DNA of 64,000 nucleotides. Source: Fratercula arctica. Taxonomy: Eukaryota > Chordata > Aves > Charadriiformes > Alcidae. The notes beneath the pieces are model-generated. The model did no database searches, was not told the origin of the DNA, and worked only from the letters and a program-made list of their open reading frames with translations. This document shows, piece by piece, positions 56,291 through 64,000 of this stretch. Where the stretch lies: positions 6,297,459 through 6,361,458 of the forward strand of contig CANTUZ010000020.1 in assembly GCA_947846985.1 (NCBI GenBank). Direction: 5' to 3'. How positions within the stretch are numbered: the first letter of the stretch is position 1; the number at the start of each line of letters is the position of its first letter. The position numbers and the translations under genes were made by a program.

Positions 56291-57299
56291 AGACAGAATG
56301 TCAAACACGGTCTCACATGGTAGGCATTTTGCTGAGTTAGAAATCTTCAATTTTGAAAAAGGCAAAGGGATCCAAATGAAACCTGAGCTGCCTCTCTTCC
56401 TTTATCTCATTATAATCCTCGTCATTAAAAATCCAGAGCTGAGATGTCACCTTAGACAGGAGAGCATGGGAATAGAGAGTGCAACAGCACATAATGCAAG
56501 GGGAGAATATTAGTACGCAGCATCTGGTTCATGTCTTTCGCTTCTGTGCTGCTGGGAGGGAATAACAGCCCATCATTTGCGAGTACCTTGCAGTTCTTAG
56601 TTGGTTTTTTTCCCAAGGTGTGGTCAAAGTTACTGAGGTAGACGTTGTTCATCGGGTGAATATGCCCTGAAGCTACGCATCCCACACTGGGAGAAGCAGA
56701 AGATAGAGGGAAAAGCTAAAATGGGAGCCACGAGCCCCCGGAGGTGGCAGCCAGCACATGGGCACTTTGGCTGTCACTAGCACACGCGGCCATCCCGGCC
56801 CTGAGTCAGCAAAGCACGCTAAGACATATACAACTTAAACCATGTGCTTCAGACCTTGCCAACAGAGTTTTGTTACTGCCCCAGCTCCCCCAGTCTGAGA
56901 CCAGCAAAGTCCGCACAGGGGCCTGGTGCTACACTGGTGCTGTTTCTAACACGACACGTTTTGGCTGCCCCAGAGCTCCAGCGGAGTGATGGGACAGGCT
57001 TGCAACTCACCACCTGTGGGGATGTATCTAAATAACTGCCCTGGTAAGAACACCACGCTTCTAACCAAAATAATTAAATTAGCATTATTAGTGTTGGCTA
57101 GGCCTCAGTCCCTGTGACCTCCAGCAAAGCGGAGGCACGTACTTTAAATACTCCTCTGAACCCTTTCATCTCCTGCTCAACTAAAGCCACACATACACGA
57201 ACACTCCTCTGCTCCCCCCAATCTACATAAAGATCAGAACATCAGTTATTATGCAGAATTATTAAAATTATCCATCTCTTATTTTAATATACGGCTCTG
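56291..57299. other. non-coding stretch, nothing recognised
   Basis: Mixed sequence; AT-rich at 57060-57090 and 57240-57295 (CAGAATTATTAAAATTATCC). No supported feature. Confidence 0.4.
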
Positions 57300-57425
57300 A
57301 ACAGAACGGCGCACCCGTTCCCACAGCAGGGGGTCAGGAGGGAGCTGCAGGGGCTGCCCCAGCCCACGAGTCCATCCTGAGCCCTCCCGAGCCCGCGGCT
57401 CTGCAGCCCCTCTGCCGGGCATCTT
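57300..57425. other. GC-rich patch
   Basis: Contains GAACGGCGCACCCG, CCTCCCGAGCCCGCGGC and CTGCCGGGC, directly after an AT-rich segment. Confidence 0.4.
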
Positions 57426-60419
57426 CAGGTGGGACACAGCACAGGGTTTGCATGGGGCCTCCCTTCCACTAGAGTTTCAAAGACCCCCCCAAAGAAGGTG
57501 ATTTTCCTTCGGACATGTCACTTGCGGACACAGAAATGTAAACGGTTGGTTTTTTCCCTTCAATACAGCAAGCCAATCTCTGCGTGCAGGTTCCGAAACG
57601 CTGCCAGTACTCGACTTCGTCAGGAGAATGAAGCCTCAAATTAAAAATTATTTATTTAACCACCATATAAAAGAATCCGGGTGTTAATTTAACACAGCCA
57701 GCTGAAGCTGGGGTCCATGCACACGAGTACACGTTACCCCCAGCAGTGTCTGGCTTGCCCCAGCTTTTCAGAAGCCATTGCATGTGGCATGCCAGCCCCC
57801 CAAAGCGCCGCCGCGTGCAGGTGCTGCGTCGTTCCCTTCGGATTCGAAGGGGCAAAATGGCACAGAAAGCTCCCGCGGAGGGCTCGCTCACAGAGGCATT
57901 CGCAGCCTAGAGAGCATCGCAGAACAAGTCCAGACACAGCAAAGCTGAATAAGGCTAACGAAAGGAGAGTTCCCAAAGGCGTGTCCTTGGCGCGGGCTGG
58001 AATTGCTGCTCTGATAAGCAGCGTGTCCCATCACGCCAGGGGAAGGGAAGGGCTCGGGCTGCTCACAGGCTGTGCGCGGAGCTGCGGACAAAAGGCCGGG
58101 AATGAGCTGACAAAGGCTCACAGCTCAGCGTGCTGGGACAGCCCAGCGGGGACAGCTGGCGGGACAGTCCTTGGACCATAGGGACCACGGAGCCAGCTGG
58201 GCAGGTAGCAGGGGATGGGGACAGGTACTGAGGAGTGGGTCAAACCAGGACCTGTGCTGCTAAGTCTGTCCTCAACACGGTCACTTCTACAGGTTCTCTC
58301 TTAACTGCTCATGTCAAACACCAGGAGGGACTTCTCCCCCAGCACACGGTCACAAGCAGATCCACAGTCAACTTTTAAAGAGTTGTTTCCTACTTCTAGT
58401 CAGTAGAAAAGCAAAAAGAACCCAGAACAGAGACCACATTTCTCTGTATTCTCACCTTCACTGAAGTCACAAAAAATCACTTTGCTACATCGCAACTTCT
58501 TAATGTTACCAGTAAATGGATTCAGAAAAAATACCAGAAAAGGCTAGAATGTTATGAAAAAGCCTCGAGAAGTCACGAGCACTTATCCAAACTAAACTCA
58601 AATTTTTCACTACTACAATTTGAAACTCAGCTTTGTCAGCACTTGCAGCTGCAGGATGGAGTCAGAACAACTGCTGGTAGTTTTGCGCTGTGAACACATG
58701 GGCACTCATAGGCAGCTATTGCACAATCCCAGTGCAGCAGCGCACACCATCGCACAGGAAACCTAAAGTTTCCCAGAAAACAATCAAGTCAGCACAAGTA
58801 CTGAATAACACTGCTTTATCTAATAATTGTTTCATACAAACTGAGGGATGAACATTTTTCACCAATGCGGGTAGTTTTTCACCGAAGGCAGGCACACTCC
58901 CCCTGAGCTTGTGCTGCCCCCAGAGAGCAAAGCCAAGATTCGGGGTCTGAAAGGTGTTTGTGCCCAAATCCATTACTCAGAAACTGGCACAGAAAGGGCA
59001 CAGCCCTGCATAGCTCTCTGCGTTCCTCTTTGAAAGGAACGTGCTGGCACATGCTAAAGGTAACAAAGGTGTCACTGCAGGAAACAAAACCTAGCCTGCA
59101 TGGAATCACAAACGGATTAATTGCAAGAACTGGGGAAAAAAAACGTATCTGCAAATAACGCCAGACCTGCCAGCAGCGTTCCCATCCGTGCCCTAAGTAT
59201 GAAGATGGCAGAAGTCAGATTTCCCAGCCTGGCGCATTGCAACACCCCGCTTACCCCTGCGCCGGCACGCTTGGGCATCGCCTGCCAGCTGCAGAGCTGC
59301 CTTCACGCCGCTTTGTTTCCCAAGTTGTGAAATCTAATATTCTCTTCTTCTATTTGCGCGCTGGCAGAGCTTCTCAGGAACGCGGCCCGTTTGAGCCAGG
59401 TAACAGGAATGAAACTAAAGCCCAACAACTTTTAGGAAAAGCCTTCCAAAAGAGCAGGCAGTGCATTTCATTTAGGTATAATAACTAAGATACCGACTCC
59501 TTCCTTGTGTAATTTTTGGCTCTGGATCTCCTATTACAGTGGCTCTACAGCAATATAATTCACTTATCTTCCTCAGACATGCTGGGGACTTGCAGTGTGT
59601 GCAGCTACAGATGCACGCCCATAGCGCTTCCAAAGAGGCTTGGCTTTCTTGCTTGTGGCTTTCCTAGTTCAAAAAAAAATACAAAATTGTGCCTGTAGTC
59701 CACAGATTGTTCGGAAGACCAGCTATCCTCTGTCTCTCCCACCCACAAGAGTTACCAGATTCTTTAAAATATCTGTTACTGTGGAATGTAACTTTTTAGT
59801 GCTGCTCTAAACTACAGAATAGAGGAAGGAATATTACCTCCATGTTGTCCAGGAAATAGGTTTCTGTGAAACTTAATTTTCCCTCATGTGCTCTGTTTCT
59901 CTGTACATTTTTATAGTATAAATAACTCTACGGATCTCCACAGACATATATCTGTATCTCATTCAGTTATATCAGCATCCTGATACCCTCCCTCCTTAGC
60001 CCTGAACTTCCGCCGTCAGTTATTTCACCTGGGTGGGAGCAGGCAGCAAGCGAGGCTCCAGCCTGGGAACGGGCAAACAGGGCTCCTAAAACGCAGCTCT
60101 GTATGGAGAGATAGAGACCTCCACAGACCAACAGCTAAAACAATGCCAAATGTTTCTTTCAGGGCATTAAAATTCACATAGAAATGAGAAATTTCATCTT
60201 TTCTGCTTAGAAGTTCATTCCCTCTGAGGGTAGATGCAAAGACTTCTTTCTTGCAGGGTGGTTTTTTGTTTGTTTTTTTTTCACAAACATAAAACTGAAA
60301 AGTATACCCCTTAGCAGTGCTCTGGTGGCTTTAGGCCACATACATCAGCTTAAAAGGTTTATTTTTAAAGTACTGTTGCCTTAGTCTTGTCAGCAGGACG
60401 ATACCTTCTGCCTTCTCGC
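57426..60419. other. long non-coding stretch
   Basis: A CpG-bearing zone at 57800-57900 and 58060-58170 carries frames on both strands (57717-58181 plus, 154 codons; 57734-57976 and 57888-58121 minus) without domains. T-runs lie at 60262-60282. No RNA gene, tandem repeat or transposon recognised. Confidence 0.4.
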
Positions 60420-60540
60420 TCTCAAACCGAGCGTGCAGACCCAAGTGCACACAGCGAGCTTTGATTCCGAAGTGACCCGTGAGTGCGGAGCCTGCTGTGC
60501 CCGACAGCTCTGCGGCCGGCGCCTCCGCACGAGCATCTTT
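60420..60540. other. CpG-bearing GC-rich patch
   Basis: Contains ACCGAGCGTGCAG, CTGCGGCCGGCGCCTCCGC and GTGAGTGCGGAGCC. About 80 bp downstream, GTCTGATCA is directly repeated at 60622-60630 and 60643-60651. Confidence 0.4.
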
Positions 60541-60979
60541 GTTCCATAAGCTTTAGCTAAACTTTACAGCTGAGACCCACCGAGCTACCCAGCCAAAGCG
60601 CTATGTTAAGACTGTCCGTTGGTCTGATCAATTAGACTCGACGTCTGATCAGTGTGTGGCTCGTGGGAGGTGTCTCACACGCACTAACCCCTTGCATTGT
60701 GCAAAAGCAGCTTCTAGGGTCACTCCAAACGCCAGCCCGGGAGCGATGTGTTACTGCCGAACCGGGACAAACACAGGAAGAGGTAAGCTGACAACGAACG
60801 CCTGCATTTTATTCATGTTCTAATGCTGCCCTTTGTAAACCCAGATCTAAAGACCAAGCAAAAGTCGAATAGCATGTAGTTGCGTTCTAAAGCAGAAATT
60901 CAAGAATTACTCTACATTTCACTTCTTGGCCTCTTGCAGACACAGAAAATGCAAGTAACCTTCCAATAATTAAAACACA
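60541..60979. other. non-coding stretch
   Basis: Apart from the 9-nt direct repeat at 60622/60643 nothing is recognised. Confidence 0.4.
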
Positions 60980-61110
60980 GCCATTCTGTCTTATCTTCAA
61001 AGGCAGAGGAGAAAAGGCCTGCTACCTTTAGAGCCTTGGGATACTGTTTTACAATTAAGGTGCAATCAATCTTTAATTATTTCGTATGAAGGTTATTTAA
61101 GCCCTTCCCT
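60980..61110. other. possible conserved non-coding element
   Basis: CpG-poor block with TACAATTAAGGTGCAATC and TCTTTAATTATTTCG. Texture-based call, short. Confidence 0.22.
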
Positions 61111-62879
61111 TATGACAGCCCCTTTGGGAAGCCTTAGCGGAGATGGGGCAGCGGCAGGAGCTGACCAGGCCACGCTGCAGCACCGGGTCCTGCGCGGACC
61201 TTGTGTCGGCGCAGCTCTGTTTTACCCAGAAATTAATATACACCAGCACATCATCCAGCGAGAGAAGATCTGTTGGCACAGAGGCACCTCATTGTCTTCT
61301 CAAGCAGCTTCGTGTCCACAGTAGCTCCCTTCAGCAGCACAACTGCACCCGACACCCGCGATGGCTACAGACTCATCCTTTTGTTAATGCTCAAATCTAT
61401 GTGCTTTTAAGTTGCTCCTGTCAACAGACACTTTTTTCCTCTGACACAAACCTGCTTCACATGAACACTGTTTGGGGACTGTTGTTTTTCTAGTTACCGA
61501 AACAGCAGAAAAGACCGTCTTATCTACAGTTAAAGGTTGTGTTTCCTTCTTTTTCCTGGTTTAACACATCAGGATTTAGCGCGTTATTACTTCATACCTC
61601 TGAGAGCATGAGAGTCTGAAACAGCAAAACGAAAAACGCTATGGAAGAAACAGCGAGGTTTCCAATTTTCTACTTTACTGGAAAGGCAGAAAGGTCCTTT
61701 CCAGTGTCTCAGCGCCCACAGGCACGCTCTTAAACTCAGCCTTACTTTGCCATCCTGTAAACACTGGTGGGAAATACAGAGCTAATGTGATGTGTCACCA
61801 GCATCCTTCTATAAGCCCTAAGCGCTGTGTTGAAACATGGATGTGGCACCTAGAAGTAACAGTGCAGGAGAGCAGGTTACAGCTTGTTGCCTCTTCTCAG
61901 TGGGGGCTTAAGTGACTGGTACCTTCTGAAGCAATCGAGTGAAGCTGAGCGAAAAAAATATGAACAAATCATTTTTGCTCAAAAACTTCCTTCTTTTAAA
62001 GAAGCAAATATTGTCACGGAAATGGTCCCTGCTGCAAAGACAGAACTAAATCTCCCAGAAAACAGTTTTCTTCCTCTACTTCTCTATTTTCCATCCTTTC
62101 CTTTTTCAGCTTATTTTTTTCTTTTACCTCTTTAGTGACAAAAGAGAAGAAACAAAGGGAAAATGGCAAAACCAAACATCGACTAAAAGATTCTAAAGTC
62201 TCAATTTTATTATTTTTTTCCCAGAAGTCATAAGAGACTGAAAAGCCCAATGCTCCATTATGCTACCACGTATTTATTTTCACCCTGGTTCATTGTGAGA
62301 GCTCTGCTGAGAGCACCGGGGCAAGACCCCCACCTCTGTGCGGCGCACAGGCTCCACCAGTTATCCTGCACTAGCATCCGCGGGCATAATTTTTCGTAAC
62401 TTCTCTACTTCGGAAAGCGCTACCTGTGATTTGTTGCACTCTCGGACTACCCTCAGAGCAGCCACTGCCCATTCCGGCGCACGCTGCCGAACGCTCCCCC
62501 CAGCCAGAGCCCAGCATGGAAGAACCCCCATTCCCTGGATAAGGCAGCAGGGAAATGGGAGCCTTCCCGCTCTGCTGTGGTTCATTAACACTGAGCTCGC
62601 AGGAAAGATGCCCAGGACTGCCAAGGATACGCACCACAGTCAAATCGGATGCCTCTAAAGGAAGAAAAGAGCCAAAGGTATTAATGTGGAAGAGCCAGAT
62701 ACTTAACTCTGCTGCAGAACCAGGTGTGGTAGCTCATGCCAACTCCCATTGCCAAAGGGGGAATGGGAACAGAACAGAGGCAGTGTTTTCTTTCAAATTT
62801 GGAAGTGAAAGGGAAAAAAGTAAACTTGCATGGAGCCTGGGGATGGGGCGAAGATGACAAGAGAGGCTGGTGCAATCAG
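61111..62879. other. non-coding stretch
   Basis: A GC-richer zone at 62330-62520 with a few CpGs carries frames on both strands (62338-62658 plus, 62361-62643 minus in two registers). A T-rich stretch lies at 62085-62135. No gene or RNA recognised. Confidence 0.4.
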
Positions 62880-63070
62880 TTTTCCTTCCTCTGCAAGTTG
62901 CAAATAAGCAATTATGGCTGCAAACATTTGAAATAAAATTACCGGAACCTGTCATCAGTTGATTGACCTCTGTACAGATGTCTTGCTGAATGGGGAGTAG
63001 GATTAGAGCCTCAGCTACATCAAGCCATTCAGGATCTAATGCTGTTTAGTGTGGTGTGGATTCATCAGGA
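62880..63070. other. possible conserved non-coding element
   Basis: CpG-poor block with GCAAATAAGCAATTATGG, AATAAAATTACCGG and GTTGATTGACC. Texture-based call. Confidence 0.22.
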
Positions 63071-63946
63071 CAAGTGCCCCGGAAACATTTGGGCATGTCC
63101 TGCCTTTTTCCTTGCAAGTTCCAGTAGATGAGGTCCTAAAGTTGCTATAGGTGCCCTACACCATCTCAGAGACCTCTGCTTGTCAGGGATGAGAGAACTC
63201 ACACAAACGGTGAGACACCACATGTTCCCTGCATTGCTGACGTAAATGAGAACATACATTTCTGAGTCGTTTCCATCAGAAAGCAAGAATACCCGAGAAG
63301 CAGGCTTTAAAAAGAAGTAACAATAATCGATAATTCAAATGATAGGTCTGTAGTCTCAAAAAGTGGTTAGGTATGATGGCACAGCAATAAGTCTCAAAGA
63401 AACCAAAGCAAGTCTCAATCTTTCTCCTTTTCTCCATTGTTCTGGAATACAAAGACTTTCTCACAAGCTTTAAGTCTTAATTTTGCAACAAGTATCTCTC
63501 GCTATTCACAGCAATAGGCTTCAGCACCTGCCCATCTCCACAGAGACAGGAGCAGCTGAAGAAACACTGTGACTGAATCACGCTCGTGTCAGCGTTGAGC
63601 GGATTGAACTGTGCTCCCACAGCCGAGATGCCAACTCCACAGGTCTCACCACTGCCACGGTCTGAGGAGCCTGCAGGAGAAGAGGGTGAGGAGGATGACT
63701 CCCTACCATCAAACAAGGCTTTTTGGCTTCACTTCAGAAACGTTACAAGAGCGTTTTCCTCTTATGCATGTGGGAGAGTAAGTGCTGCGGAGGGAAAGGG
63801 TGCAGGAAGGCTGGTTACGCTGCAGCTCAGCAGGGGCAAAAAACCACGCAAAATAAAAGCAAAACGCAGTGTTACTCTGTGGTTCAGTTTTCTGTGATGG
63901 GGAACATTAAGAATGCATAGTCTGAGGCCTCCATTTAATCCTTACT
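63071..63946. other. non-coding stretch, nothing recognised
   Basis: Short frames at 63477-63716 (minus) and 63586-63920 (plus) overlap antisense to each other and lack domains. Confidence 0.4.
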
Positions 63947-63974
63947 CCTATATAGGCAGCTGCTTTATAAAGAT
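63947..63974. promoter_or_regulatory. perfect CArG box abutting an E-box
   Basis: CCTATATAGG at 63947-63956 is a perfect, palindromic match to the SRF-binding CArG consensus CC(A/T)6GG. It is followed directly by CAGCTG (63957-63962), an E-box of the type bound by myogenic bHLH factors, then by CTTTATAAAG, a TATA-like palindrome. Such composites occur in muscle and cytoskeletal gene enhancers and promoters. The motif matches are direct; function is inferred, and the window ends 26 bp later so the context is cut off. Confidence 0.45.
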
Positions 63975-64000
63975 GTTTTTCACAATCATAAATAAACTTC

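Noticed and set aside
57717..58181. 154-codon plus-strand frame.
   Set aside because: CpG-rich composition, two antisense frames over it and no known domain.
1..64000. CRISPR arrays, bacterial operons, plasmid or phage modules.
   Set aside because: No regularly spaced repeats, no tightly packed frames with ribosome sites, and the sequence texture is vertebrate.

Overview
This looks like nuclear DNA from a vertebrate, most likely a bird or another sauropsid. It is AT-leaning and broken by many short CpG-bearing GC-rich patches. It has no operon-like coding layout and no recognisable mammalian repeats such as Alu, B1 or L1. The only two interspersed-repeat remnants I can argue for are of sauropsid type: a decayed CR1 LINE tail at about 22.4-22.5 kb and a short avian-style ERVL-like LTR at about 15.2-15.4 kb. 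The species call is inference from texture and these two remnants.

I find no protein-coding gene, no coding exon and no RNA gene I can support. The open frames are short (longest 208 codons, minus strand, 52560-53186). They follow GC-rich patches or low-complexity tracts, overlap each other on both strands and show no domain I recognise. The window is best read as intergenic or deep intronic DNA, probably part of a repeat-poor, regulatory-element-rich domain of the kind that surrounds developmental genes. I could not identify the locus.

Layout. 1-9 kb: a possible element at the left edge, an adjacent 19-bp duplication (3120-3157), a run of 26 G (3952-3977), a cluster of three octamer sites (6.2-7.4 kb) and a striking nested inverted repeat (8315-8419). 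9-15 kb: featureless apart from poly-T, pyrimidine-rich and purine-rich tracts. 15-24 kb: LTR remnant, homeodomain-site-rich AT block (15.76-16.07 kb), an array of a 24-nt AT-rich unit with a hairpin (18.96-19.09 kb), a long block of possible conserved non-coding sequence (19.56-20.33 kb), the CR1 remnant, a strong GC patch and an ATT-rich tract. 24-31.4 kb: the densest run of possible regulatory blocks, including a perfect 16-bp palindrome at 27096 and a 22-bp tandem duplication at 27762. 31-43 kb: mostly unremarkable. 43-49 kb: further possible regulatory blocks. 49-64 kb: a triplex-type polypyrimidine mirror repeat, several GC patches, weaker regulatory candidates and, at the right edge, a perfect CArG box abutting an E-box.

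The conserved-element calls rest on base texture and transcription-factor-like motifs only. Conservation itself cannot be seen in a single sequence, so their confidence is low. The repeats, palindromes and homopolymers are read directly from the bases.
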